From Nostoc spongiaeforme FACHB-130 (GTDB taxonomy: Bacteria; Cyanobacteriota; Cyanobacteriia; Cyanobacteriales; Nostocaceae), in NCBI RefSeq assembly GCF_014698475.1, contig NZ_JACJTB010000005.1, positions 1-64,000 on the forward strand: DNA of 64,000 bases. Direction: 5' to 3'. A model generated the notes under the pieces. That model was given only the letters and a program-made list of their open reading frames with translations, made no database searches and was not told the DNA's origin. This document shows positions 46,617 through 55,260 of this stretch, one piece after another (the first letter of the stretch is position 1; each line of letters opens with the position of its first letter). The translations under genes were made by a program, and so were the position numbers.

Positions 46617-48230
46617 ATGAAAACCCTAGATAGTCAACATCATAAAAAAGAACATATCTGGCTCAAAGTTCTTGTTATTTCTCTTTTGCTCTTAGGAATT
46701 TATTTCCGGTTTGTTAATCTTGATGGCAAAGTTTATTGGACGGATGAAGTTTATACTTCATTATGGCTTTCTGGTCATCCCAGTACAGAAATTATTGACG
46801 AATTTTACCAGGGTGAAGTTGTTAATGTTGGCATATTAAAACAATATCAACAAATAAATCCAACCCAGGGTATTAGTAGTGCAATTGCGCGACTGGCTAT
46901 AGAAGATTCTCAACATCCACCACTATATTATTTTTTAGCTTGGTCGTGGTCAGCTTGGTTTGGTAATTCGGTTGCTGTAATTAGGAGTTTGTCTGCCGTT
47001 ATTAGTGTATTTTCTTTAATCGCTATATATTATTTATGCCGAGAATTATTTGCATTATCTTTAACAAGATGGATAGCTGTTTCACTAGTAGCTATCTCGC
47101 CGTTTTATATTCTATATGCTCAGGAAGCTAGAGAATATAGCTTATGGACATTGACTATTATCATTGCTAATTATGCAATGCTCTTAGCTTTAAGTAAAAA
47201 AACATTTATTGGGTGGGTTATTTATGCAATTTCTCTAATTTTGAGTTTTTACACATTTTTATTCTCAATCTTTGTGATGCTTGGTCATGGCATTTATATA
47301 TTAGGCATAAATGGGTTCAAAAAAACTCAGTCATTAATTGCTTATCTATTATCTATCACAACAGCTATTATCGCTTTTATACCTTGGCTGATAGTTATTT
47401 ACCAAGGTAAAATGGCTGACAGAATTCAAAGATTAGACTGGATAGCAGAAGCGACAAATTTACCAGCTTTAATTGGGAAATGGCTGCTAAATATCACTAG
47501 AATTTTTCTAGATTGGGTAATTATTAATGAGAATACCTCAATTAAAGCAATAATTTGGTTAATCCCATTTTCTTTGGGATTAATAGTTTTGATTGGTTAT
47601 GGATTTTACTATCTCTATCGTTCAACGCCTAAAACTACTTGGTTATTTATCTTCAGTTTAACTTTAACAACGGCAATAGCCTTAATAATTCCTGATATTA
47701 TCTTTGGCGGTAGGCGTTCGGGAGTCGCCAGATATTTGATACCGACATTTTTAGGAATTCAATTAACAGTCGCCCATCTTTTGGCTAGTAAATTAGTCTC
47801 GATTCAAAGCATAAAATGGCAGAACATCTGGCGATTGATTACGATTTTTATCATTTGTTGTGGGGTGATATCTTGTGTAATTATTTCCTCATCCGATATT
47901 TGGTGGAATAAAGGTACGGCAAATAACTTAAGATTAAATCAAGTTGCTGCTGTGATCAATCAAACTTCTCAGCCTGTATTAGTAAGTGATGCGAAATTTC
48001 CCTATATTTTAGGATTAACTCATATAGTTAATGCCGATGTGAATTTTCAGCTAACTACTCAGCCAGAAAATCTGGTAATTCCCAAAGCCCCAAATAATTT
48101 ATTTTTGTTTTACCCATCAAGAAAGTTACGCCTATATTTAAATGTTAACTATAATCTAGAACCTGTTTATATGGGCAAAAATCGAGTTTTTGGTTTATGG
48201 AAAATCCAAGCTGTTAATCAGCGCAATTAA
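46617..48230 (+). CDS. Membrane glycosyltransferase of the PMT/ArnT type (GT-C)
   Basis: 537 residues from ATG 46617; a TTG at 46563 would add 18 residues with no improvement. About 11-12 predicted helices. The first periplasmic loop contains YWTDEVYTSLW near residues 40-50, i.e. the DE motif that is catalytic in GT-39/GT-83-type polyprenyl-phosphate sugar transferases, followed by HPPLYYFLAWSW. Expected to transfer a sugar from a polyprenyl phosphate to a lipid or protein on the outer face. Its 3' end overlaps the convergent TetR gene by 17 bases. Substrate unknown. Confidence 0.8.
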   Translation: MKTLDSQHHKKEHIWLKVLVISLLLLGIYFRFVNLDGKVYWTDEVYTSLWLSGHPSTEIIDEFYQGEVVNVGILKQYQQINPTQGISSAIARLAIEDSQHPPLYYFLAWSWSAWFGNSVAVIRSLSAVISVFSLIAIYYLCRELFALSLTRWIAVSLVAISPFYILYAQEAREYSLWTLTIIIANYAMLLALSKKTFIGWVIYAISLILSFYTFLFSIFVMLGHGIYILGINGFKKTQSLIAYLLSITTAIIAFIPWLIVIYQGKMADRIQRLDWIAEATNLPALIGKWLLNITRIFLDWVIINENTSIKAIIWLIPFSLGLIVLIGYGFYYLYRSTPKTTWLFIFSLTLTTAIALIIPDIIFGGRRSGVARYLIPTFLGIQLTVAHLLASKLVSIQSIKWQNIWRLITIFIICCGVISCVIISSSDIWWNKGTANNLRLNQVAAVINQTSQPVLVSDAKFPYILGLTHIVNADVNFQLTTQPENLVIPKAPNNLFLFYPSRKLRLYLNVNYNLEPVYMGKNRVFGLWKIQAVNQRN

Positions 48231-48831
48231 CAATGAGGTGGGTTAAGGCATCAATTAAGCGATCGCTCTCCATTGGCATAATATTCTTACCGTGCATAAT
48301 CTCTTGGGTCATCACGAAATGCACCAGTGAACCAATGAGTATCCTGGCTGTGGCTTCTGGGTCAGGGATGTTTAATTCCGAACATGACGCTAAATATTTA
48401 CTGATAGTCTCAATTGCGGGTTTGGCAATACTAGCAATAAATACCTGCGCTAATTCGGGAAACCGCGCCGACTCTCCCATTAACAGCCTCTCAAATGCTT
48501 GATATTCTTGGTCATTCACCATTTGATCTAAAGCAGTTTTGGCTAACCTCCGCAGCACAATATAAGGTTCCCCCTGGAGTGGTTGCGTCCCCAAAATGGA
48601 ATGAAACCGCTTTCTAGCTAATTTTTCGATTAATGCCCGAAATAACCCTTCTTTATCTTGAAAATGACTGTATACCGTAGCTTTAGAAACGTTGGCGGCT
48701 TCTGCTACCTTATCCATACTCGTAGCCGCGTAGCCGTGGGCGAGAAACTCCTGCATTGCCCCTTGGAGAATCTTTTCGACTTTTTCGGTTGAATTGGAAC
48801 GGTCAATTTCTCCCGCTTTTGGGCGTGCCAT
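48214..48831 (-). CDS. TetR/AcrR family transcriptional regulator
   Basis: 205 residues. N-terminal helix-turn-helix within ILQGAMQEFLAHGYAATSMDKVAEAANVSKATVYSHFQDKE, split across residues 20-61; the C-terminal about 130 residues form the ligand-binding helical domain. It is transcribed divergently from the DevBCA-type genes, with two tandem operators between. It is therefore likely a repressor of that exporter and of itself, released by a substrate of the pump. Ligand unknown. Confidence 0.92.
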   Translation of the reverse strand: MARPKAGEIDRSNSTEKVEKILQGAMQEFLAHGYAATSMDKVAEAANVSKATVYSHFQDKEGLFRALIEKLARKRFHSILGTQPLQGEPYIVLRRLAKTALDQMVNDQEYQAFERLLMGESARFPELAQVFIASIAKPAIETISKYLASCSELNIPDPEATARILIGSLVHFVMTQEIMHGKNIMPMESDRLIDALTHLIVNCAD

Positions 48832-48951
48832 GTTGCAATATTCCTGATTTTGTAATCGATCTGAAGATTTTCTGTAGCTGTAACACCTGATTCGGAAGTA
48901 AGTTTAGCAATGCTCTTAAATAGTAAATACTTTTTCGCGATCGCTTGACTA

Positions 48952-48967
48952 AACTACTCGGTTTAGT
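48952..48967. promoter_or_regulatory. Candidate TetR operator 1
   Basis: AACTACTCGGTTTAGT; 14 of 16 bases identical to operator 2, 32 bases away (three helical turns). Contains a perfect ACTAAAC/GTTTAGT inverted pair at 48948-48967. About 120 bases from the TetR start. Confidence 0.6.
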
Positions 48968-48983
48968 ATAATCCTAATTATAT

Positions 48984-49000
48984 AACTATACGGTTTAGTT
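48984..49000. promoter_or_regulatory. Candidate TetR operator 2
   Basis: AACTATACGGTTTAGTT; a 17-base near-palindrome (7 of 8 arm bases paired around a central G), the type of site bound by a TetR dimer. AT-rich sequence with TATA-like elements between the two operators could be a promoter. Confidence 0.6.
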
Positions 49001-49279
49001 TTGTATTTCCCGCTTCATTGTTCTTGAATAACCGTTGAGCATCTACAGCCAAACTGGGTCACGACATTTACCAAAGAAGAATTCAGGAGTCAGAATCCAG
49101 AATAGATGCTGTGCGACTGGACGATGATTTTAAAATTACCGAATAAAAATTGTTTCCTTGCCCAAACCTTTACCTATTCTGAATTCTGAATTCTGCCTTC
49201 TGATTTTTTCTCATCAAAACTTTATTTTGCCACCGGAATTTGAATCAACCAATTGGAATGGTTTCAAAGGTATGCTATC

Positions 49280-50476
49280 GTGCAGAACTCAAAGCTAGGC
49301 AGACCGATATCTCGTCAGTTAATTTTCCGTCCACCTTTTTTGATAGCAACTATTGTATCTTTAACCGTAATTGGCAGCAGTTTTTTTACTGTGTTGAAAT
49401 TTCGGGAAGTTGCTAATCAAAAAGCGCAAAGTTCGTCTGTGCTGTTACCAGAAATCAAAACAGTCACGGCTTTAGGGCGAATTGAACCAAAAGGAAAACT
49501 GATAAAACTCTCAGCTTCGACCTCAACAGAAGTTAGTCGAGTCGAACAATTATTAATTAATGAAGGGGATAAGGTAAAAGCAGGGCAAATAATTGCCATT
49601 TTAGATAATCGCGATCGCTTAGAAGCAGCATATAAAGAAGCACAAGAACAAGTAAAAGTTGCCCAAGCGAACCTAAATCGTACTAAAACAGGCGCAAAAC
49701 GCGGAGAAATTGCTGCCCAAACCGCGAAAATCGCCCGCCTCCAAGCCGAACGTCAAGGTGACATTGCTGCTCAAGTCGCCACTGTTTCCCGCTTACAAGC
49801 CGAAGTCGCCAACGCTGTTATTGAAAACAATCGTTATCAAATTCTGTTTAGAGAAGGTGCAATTTCCGTTTCCCAACGCGATAGCAAACGTTTAAGTTTA
49901 GAAACAGCCCAAAAAAGTCTCCAAGAAGCCCAAGCCCAGTTAAAACGCATTCAAGCAGCTAGTGAACAACAACTTCAAGAAGCCGCAGCTACATTAGACC
50001 AAATTACCGAAGTGCCGCAAGTCGATGTAGAAGCCGCCCAAGCCGAAGTCAACCGCGCCATCGCAGCGATGAATCGGGCTAAGGTAAATTTACAACAATC
50101 TTACGTGCGATCGCTCCAAGATGGTCAAGTAATTGAAATTCACGCCCAGCCAGGGGAATTAATTAGTAATGATGGCATTGCGGATATTGGACAAACTAGC
50201 CAGATGTATGTCGTCGCCGAAGTATACGAAAGCGATATCGGTAAAGTGCGTCCAGGACAAAAAGTCAAAATAGTCGGTGATTTTCTACCCATTGAATTGC
50301 AAGGAACCGTAGAACGCAAAGGCTTACAAGTGCGGCGACAAAATCTCGTGAATACTGACCCTTTGAGTAACATTGATAACCGAATCGTAGAAGTACATAT
50401 CCGACTCGATAAAACATCCACTCAAAAAGCAGCCACCCTCAGCAATATGCAGGTGAAAGTGGTGATTCAAATTTGA
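49280..50476 (+). CDS. devB: HlyD-like membrane fusion protein of a DevBCA-type exporter
   Basis: About 398 residues from a GTG at 49280, which has AAAGG nine bases upstream; a TTG at 49253 would add nine residues. One N-terminal helix (FLIATIVSLTVIGSSFFTVLKF), a lipoyl/barrel-sandwich domain (SRVEQLLINEGDKVKAGQIIAILDNRD), and a long coiled-coil from roughly 115 to 250 with repeated AQ/AE residues. In Anabaena, DevB is the periplasmic adaptor that exports heterocyst glycolipids through a TolC-type channel. Here regulation by TetR suggests a paralogue with another substrate. Confidence 0.85.
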   Translation: MQNSKLGRPISRQLIFRPPFLIATIVSLTVIGSSFFTVLKFREVANQKAQSSSVLLPEIKTVTALGRIEPKGKLIKLSASTSTEVSRVEQLLINEGDKVKAGQIIAILDNRDRLEAAYKEAQEQVKVAQANLNRTKTGAKRGEIAAQTAKIARLQAERQGDIAAQVATVSRLQAEVANAVIENNRYQILFREGAISVSQRDSKRLSLETAQKSLQEAQAQLKRIQAASEQQLQEAAATLDQITEVPQVDVEAAQAEVNRAIAAMNRAKVNLQQSYVRSLQDGQVIEIHAQPGELISNDGIADIGQTSQMYVVAEVYESDIGKVRPGQKVKIVGDFLPIELQGTVERKGLQVRRQNLVNTDPLSNIDNRIVEVHIRLDKTSTQKAATLSNMQVKVVIQI

Positions 50477-50549
50477 GGAGGCAGGAGGGTAATTTATTAC
50501 TTAACTCTTATTACTCAGCACTCAGCACTTTTAACTCAGCACTTAATTT

Positions 50550-51725
50550 ATGATGGGAATAATCAAACATATACAGCGACGCACACCTTTGGGATGGCTG
50601 CAACTGAGTCATGAAAAAAGTCGGCTGTTGGTAGCATTATCAGGTATTGCCTTTGCTGATGTGCTGATGTTTATGCAGCTTGGCTTTGAGAGGGCATTGT
50701 ATGACAGTAATACAAGACTGCATCGCAGTTTAAAAGCAGATATTGTGTTACTGAGTCCTCAAGCCCGTAACTTGCAAAGTATGTCTTCGTTTTCGCGGCG
50801 ACGCTTGTATCAAGCGATGGATGTACCGGGGGTTGAGTCAGCCGAACCAATGTATTTCAGTAACAGTATTTGGAAAAATCCCCAAACGCGCCGGGAGACG
50901 GGAGTGTTAGTCATTGGGTTTAATCCTAATAAGCCAGTCTTTGATTTACCCGATGTTAACCAACAATTACAAACCATCGCCTTACCTGATAACGTACTAT
51001 TTGACCGTGGTGCAAGAGGTGATTATCAAAAAGCGATCGCTCAAATTGATCAAGGTAAAATTCTCACTACAGAAATGGAACGACGCACAATTAGAATTAG
51101 TGGATTGTTCCAAGTTGGCGCGTCGTTTGGGGCGGATGGTAGCTTGATGACTAGCGACCAAAACTTTTTGCGGATATTTCCTCGGCGACAGTCCAGTAGT
51201 ATTAGTTTGGGTTTAATTAAAGTCAAACCTGGCTATGAACCAACACAAGTAGCAATGGCTTTGAAATCACACCTGCGAGATGATGTCAAAGTGTTAACTC
51301 ATGCCGAATTTATTGAATTTGAAAATAACTTTTGGCGAACCAACTCACCCATTGGATTTATCTTTAGTTTGGGTGTATCAATGGGGTTTGTGGTGGGGGT
51401 GATTATTGTTTACCAAGTTCTTTCTGCTGATGTGAATGCCCATATTAGAGAATATGCCACATTTAAAGCGATTGGCTACCGCAATTACTATTTACTAGGT
51501 GTAATTTTTGAAGAAGCCTTAATATTAGCATTACTTGGTTTTATTCCCGGAGTTGCCGTGTCTTTAGGACTTTATCAACTAACTCGCGCTGCAACCAATT
51601 TACCCATGTATATGACTTTAATGCGGGGATTACAAGTAATAATCCTCACTTTTATTATGTGTGCAATTTCTGGTGCGATCGCTACTCGTAAACTCCAATC
51701 TGCCGACCCTGCTGATATGTTTTAA
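50550..51725 (+). CDS. devC: DevC-type ABC exporter permease
   Basis: 391 residues, MacB/FtsX-like. Four main helices: near 25-45 (LLVALSGIAFADVLMFMQLGF), then around 275-295, 320-345 and 360-380, with a large extracytoplasmic domain between the first two. This layout and the opening TPLGWLQLSHEKSRL are typical of DevC. It lies 73 bp after the fusion protein gene. Partner ATPase is the gene at 52465, although a minus-strand gene sits between. Confidence 0.9.
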   Translation: MMGIIKHIQRRTPLGWLQLSHEKSRLLVALSGIAFADVLMFMQLGFERALYDSNTRLHRSLKADIVLLSPQARNLQSMSSFSRRRLYQAMDVPGVESAEPMYFSNSIWKNPQTRRETGVLVIGFNPNKPVFDLPDVNQQLQTIALPDNVLFDRGARGDYQKAIAQIDQGKILTTEMERRTIRISGLFQVGASFGADGSLMTSDQNFLRIFPRRQSSSISLGLIKVKPGYEPTQVAMALKSHLRDDVKVLTHAEFIEFENNFWRTNSPIGFIFSLGVSMGFVVGVIIVYQVLSADVNAHIREYATFKAIGYRNYYLLGVIFEEALILALLGFIPGVAVSLGLYQLTRAATNLPMYMTLMRGLQVIILTFIMCAISGAIATRKLQSADPADMF

Positions 51726-51742
51726 AAGTTGATGAAAAATAT

Positions 51743-52330
51743 TTACCAGATTTCCGTCAAATCCAAAACAAATCCTGGTAAAACATCCTCTCCCGATAAA
51801 GTTTTTGGACTTTGCAAAATTTCAACTTCTTGATTGGGGCGATAAATTTCCACCTGCTGCTGTTGGCGATTAATTAACCATCCCAATTTCGCGCCATTCT
51901 CCATATATTCTCTCATTTTGGCGCGTGTCTTTTCTAGAGAATCACTGGGAGACATTAATTCCACCACAAAATCGGGACACAAAGGTGCAAATCTTTCTTT
52001 TTCAGCTTGAGTCAAAGCGTTCCATCGTTCCATCTTCACCCAAGACGCATCCAGGGAACGTTCTGCACCGTTAGGAAGTTTGAACCCAGCAGAAGAGTCA
52101 AAGGATTTTCCTAGCTGATTCTGACGACTCCAAGCTCTTAACTGATAAGTTATGTCGGCATTGTAGTAACCAGTTTCGCTTCCTGTCGGTGGCATAATAA
52201 TTAATTCCCCTGTAGCTGTACGTTCAAATCTCAAGTCACGATTATTTTGACAAAGTTGAAAAAACTGCTCATCAGTTAAGTCAATATTTAATTCCAGGGG
52301 AGCAGGTAAACTGACGGTGTTAGTGTTCAT
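51743..52330 (-). CDS. Uma2 family (DUF820) nuclease-like protein
   Basis: 195 residues from the ATG at 52330; a longer form begins at 52411 but its extra 27 residues run into a palindromic repeat. Core motifs of the Uma2/PD-(D/E)XK fold are visible: RFERTATGELIIMPPTG, then LDASWVKMERW, FVVELMSPSDSLEKTRAKM and a YMENGAKLGWLIN segment, with D and ExK-type residues of the restriction-endonuclease site. Such genes are abundant in cyanobacterial genomes with unknown role. It interrupts the exporter operon in the opposite direction. Confidence 0.85.
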   Translation of the reverse strand: MNTNTVSLPAPLELNIDLTDEQFFQLCQNNRDLRFERTATGELIIMPPTGSETGYYNADITYQLRAWSRQNQLGKSFDSSAGFKLPNGAERSLDASWVKMERWNALTQAEKERFAPLCPDFVVELMSPSDSLEKTRAKMREYMENGAKLGWLINRQQQQVEIYRPNQEVEILQSPKTLSGEDVLPGFVLDLTEIW

Positions 52331-52413
52331 ATTATCTGTACAAAGAGCAGCAATATATTTTTCAATTTTAGTATCGTTTGTGTATAGCAATCTTAAATCA
52401 TTCGTGATCACTA

Positions 52414-52446
52414 AGATCCTCGACTTATTGAAGAAGTCGGGGATCT
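52414..52446. repeat. Palindromic repeat (REP-like) in front of devA
   Basis: A 13-bp stem (AGATCCTCGACTT / AAGTCGGGGATCT, one G-U) with a 7-base loop. I recall this aagtcggggatct motif as a frequent dispersed palindrome in Nostocales. It lies 18 bases before the devA start and overlaps only the long, less likely start of the Uma2 gene. Confidence 0.75.
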
Positions 52447-52464
52447 AAACCCCACAAATTACTT

Positions 52465-53157
52465 ATGACAGACAAACCCATTATTGCTATTGAAAATCTC
52501 AATCACTACTTTGGTTATGGGCCATTGCGTAAGCAAGTCTTGTTTAAAATCAACTTAGAAATTAACGCTGGTGAAATTATTATTTTGACAGGCCCTTCTG
52601 GTTCTGGTAAAACTACCTTGTTAACTTTAGTTGGTGGGTTGCGCTCTTCACAATTTGGCAGTTTGCAGGTTTTAGGACAAGAACTTTGTGGTGCGACAGC
52701 AGAACAATTAGTTAAAACCCGTCGCCATAATGGTTATATTTTTCAAGCACACAACCTGCATGGTAGTTTAACAGCAGTACAAAATGTCAAAGTTGGTTTA
52801 GAATTACACACTCATATTAGTTCCCAAGAAATCCAAACTCGCTCAATTCAGATGTTAGAGCAAGTTGGTTTGGGAAATCATTTACATTACTATCCCGACA
52901 AATTATCAGGCGGACAAAAACAACGAGTTGCGATCGCCCGTGCTTTGGTGAGTTATCCCAAAATTGTTTTAGCCGATGAACCAACAGCCGCCCTCGATAG
53001 TCAATCAGGTCGAGATGTGGTCAATCTGATGCAAAAACTCGCCAAGGAGCAAGGCTGTACCATCCTGATGGTGACACACGACCATCGCATTTTAGACATA
53101 GCCGATCGCATTGTACAGATGGAAGATGGCAAACTAGTCCAAGCCGTCAAGCTGTAA
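52465..53157 (+). CDS. devA: DevA-type ABC exporter ATPase
   Basis: 230 residues. Walker A GPSGSGKT (43-50), signature LSGGQKQRVAIARAL, Walker B IVLADEPTAALD and the switch histidine VTHDHR. It belongs to the LolD/MacB-type ATPase group (DevA). Partner of the DevC-like permease upstream, with the inverted Uma2 gene between. A strong terminator follows at 53258. Confidence 0.92.
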   Translation: MTDKPIIAIENLNHYFGYGPLRKQVLFKINLEINAGEIIILTGPSGSGKTTLLTLVGGLRSSQFGSLQVLGQELCGATAEQLVKTRRHNGYIFQAHNLHGSLTAVQNVKVGLELHTHISSQEIQTRSIQMLEQVGLGNHLHYYPDKLSGGQKQRVAIARALVSYPKIVLADEPTAALDSQSGRDVVNLMQKLAKEQGCTILMVTHDHRILDIADRIVQMEDGKLVQAVKL

Positions 53158-53257
53158 GATGATTCACAACATTGTCGCGTGGTTGCAATATGGTCGTCAC
53201 ATCTATGTGTGATATTGAATGCTGTATTTGGTTACAAAATGCTTTTTTTTGGGTATT

Positions 53258-53285
53258 AAGGTAGGGCTTCCTACCTTTTTTTTTA
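53258..53285 (+). terminator. Intrinsic terminator after devA
   Basis: Perfect 8-bp stem AAGGTAGG/CCTACCTT (53258-53265, 53270-53277) with a GCTT loop, followed by a run of T to 53285. The clearest intrinsic terminator in the window, placed 100 bases after the devA stop. Confidence 0.9.
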
Positions 53286-53293
53286 TGACACCA

Positions 53294-53463
53294 GGACTTA
53301 CGTACAAAGATTATCTGTGGAGATTGGGTGTAAGGATTTTGAATAAGTACACACGCCACTTGGCTCAAGTCGGGAAACCCGCCCACGCCAGTGGCTCCCC
53401 TATACCCCTGAACCCATACATCCTTGCCAAAACCCTTAATTTTTTGTTTTGATGCGTAAGTCC
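53294..53463. repeat. 170-bp MITE-like element with GGACTTACG ends
   Basis: Left end GGACTTACGTAC (53294-53305), right end ATGCGTAAGTCC (53452-53463); the outer nine bases are perfectly inverted. The interior differs from the 57-kb element, so it is a related family rather than the same one. It carries no gene. Confidence 0.65.
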
Positions 53464-53515
53464 CATACACTACACAGAGGTAGCAAAGATATATTCCTTT
53501 GCTACCCCAGCTTGA

Positions 53516-54250
53516 CTAACTACTCAAGGCTTTGATAAACCGTTGCAAACTCTTAAACATACTGGGCTTTTTCACAGGTGTAGCGTCACTTGAACCCTGC
53601 GATCGCCCTTGCAGGAGAAGATAATCTATATCATCGCCTGATGGTTTTTTGGGTAGTTCGGCAATTATTTCCCAATTTTCGCCTTTTTGTACCAAAACTT
53701 CCCACTGTCCGGGATAGCAGCGAAATACAGCAGTGGTTTCATCCACTGGGCGCAGGTAGTAACAAGATTCAATGGTATTCAAAAACCGTTGGCGAATTTG
53801 TCTGGCTGCATAACCAATACCCACAGTCCCAGAATCTTCTAGGCGTGGATTTAACATGACCAATGGGCGATCGCCAATAATTTCACAAACTTTTTCTAAT
53901 TGGGGTATTTCCACAGAAGTGGGGGAAACAAATAAGAAAATTTCGTCTTCTGGCTGAATTTTAGATTGAATCGAAACAGCCCTACCTGTACCAATATCCA
54001 GAATTTGGAATGGTGCATCTACCCAATCACGCCGCGCTAAGGCTGCACCACCAGCATCAGCAAAGAACACTTTCAACCGCGACTCATATTCGGCAAATAG
54101 CGGTAGAAATTGTTCTGCTACAAGCATTTGTTTGAGTTCTGGGAACAGCAAATCAACTTGTACACGATTGTAACCATCTGCTAAAGCGGCTTTTGTAGCT
54201 TCGCGGGCTTGGGCGATCGCATCTTCAAGTGTATCGGGAAGTTGACTCAT
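53516..54250 (-). CDS. DUF1995 family protein
   Basis: 244 residues. The start LPDTLEDAIAQAREATKAALADGYNRVQVDLLFPELK is the hallmark of DUF1995, a family conserved in cyanobacteria and plastids. The middle (ILDIGTGRAV, EIFLFVSPTSVEIPQLEKVC, VMLNPRLEDSGTVGIGYAARQIR) is strand-rich and the C-terminal 30 residues are basic. The function is not established; plant relatives have been linked to chloroplast processes. Stand-alone gene. Confidence 0.9.
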   Translation of the reverse strand: MSQLPDTLEDAIAQAREATKAALADGYNRVQVDLLFPELKQMLVAEQFLPLFAEYESRLKVFFADAGGAALARRDWVDAPFQILDIGTGRAVSIQSKIQPEDEIFLFVSPTSVEIPQLEKVCEIIGDRPLVMLNPRLEDSGTVGIGYAARQIRQRFLNTIESCYYLRPVDETTAVFRCYPGQWEVLVQKGENWEIIAELPKKPSGDDIDYLLLQGRSQGSSDATPVKKPSMFKSLQRFIKALSS

Positions 54251-54783
54251 AGTTTATATCAGGTTTGAGTAATTGAATCACCAATGCCTAATTTTTGCAG
54301 TTTTACCGCTCTGCGATCGCGCCTCATCATCTTTTGATGGCTAAATAGAGAATGGTGACGTTTTCTCCCGTTAACCTTGGGTATAACAGAAACTTCTAAT
54401 TGAGAACTCGATATTGGATGACAACAACTATTAATAGCTGGCTCATTAGTTTGGCACACCCAAAATCAAAAGTCACTGAACATAGAGGTTTTAGTCAATG
54501 GGTAGCTGAACTATCAAAAATATCTATTCTGCTAAATCTAAAAATTAAATTAAATTAAATTTAAAATAATAAATCTGTCTTATGATTTTCAAAATCATTT
54601 GAATTAAAATGAAACCTTTTAATTAACTTTTAAAATCAAAATATGCTCAATCAACAACTTTTGTAACAAAAAAAACGAAGTGTAAAGTGATATTACAAAC
54701 ATTGCAAAAATATTTAGAAATTGTTTTATAGCCAAACATGGCTCTAACGTAGAACCTATAGGTAAAGACTTGAGGCAAGTGTA
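54251..54783. other. 533-bp AT-rich region without a gene
   Basis: Contains short open frames (54259-54459, 54619-54852) with no coding character. The right end carries the promoter for the small membrane protein. Runs such as aaattaaattaaatt occur near 54540-54560. Confidence 0.5.
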
Positions 54784-55101
54784 ATGAACATTAGTGATAT
54801 TAAAAACTATCGATTTGTCTGTACCCTGACCTTTGGCGATATTTATGGTCAAATTATTGTATGGCTGATTACAATTGCAGTTAGTCTGGCATCTGCCTTA
54901 GCATTGATGGGTGCGAGACGACCAGTATATGCTTTAGCAACTGTAGGTTTAATTGTGCTGCTTTCGTTACCTTTCTTACTATTTGCTTTTGTAACTACAT
55001 TGTTAAATCATATTGAACTAGTTGCTATAGAACCAGGAACCAAAACTGTACCTATCCCTGGTAATATTTCCCAGCAAAAACCTGTACAAGCTACTACCTG
55101 A
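54784..55101 (+). CDS. Small membrane protein, two helices
   Basis: 105 residues. Two hydrophobic stretches (about 22-42 and 48-72) with a short basic loop, and a C-terminal tail rich in P, T and Q. No named family. The clean reading frame and the two helices suggest a real gene. It lies 159 bp before sdhA but is probably independent. Confidence 0.6.
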   Translation: MNISDIKNYRFVCTLTFGDIYGQIIVWLITIAVSLASALALMGARRPVYALATVGLIVLLSLPFLLFAFVTTLLNHIELVAIEPGTKTVPIPGNISQQKPVQATT

Positions 55102-55260
55102 TGAGTCGGGAGTAGTAGATTTTATTAATTGTTGGTGTTGAATTCTGAACGAATGATTAACTTCCCTGTCAGTAGATGGGGAATTTTTTTGTAAAGATCA
55201 GAAACTGCTCAGTAAATCCCATCTCTACAATAGAACAGCAGCTTTTTGCGGGGACTAGTT

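Larger units (their letters stand above)
48832..49279. other. Divergent control region with TetR operators and an imperfect inverted repeat
   Basis: Holds both operators (listed separately) and a long imperfect inverted repeat of 15 bases (49091-49105 and 49174-49188, 14 of 15 matched), typical of dispersed Nostoc repeats. No other gene. Includes the promoters of the TetR gene and the exporter. Confidence 0.5.
53158..53515. other. 358-bp intergenic stretch with terminator and MITE-like element
   Basis: Consists mostly of the terminator (53258-53285) and the repeat (53294-53463). No gene; open frames here are repeat-derived. Confidence 0.6.

Noticed and set aside
53147-53470. 107-codon minus-strand frame after devA
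   Set aside because: Made of the MITE-like element and the terminator in reverse.
54259-54459. 66-codon minus-strand frame upstream of the DUF1995 gene
   Set aside because: No pattern, no ribosome binding site, in an AT-rich promoter region.
54619-54852. 77-codon minus-strand frame
   Set aside because: Overlaps the start of the better-supported small membrane protein in the opposite direction.
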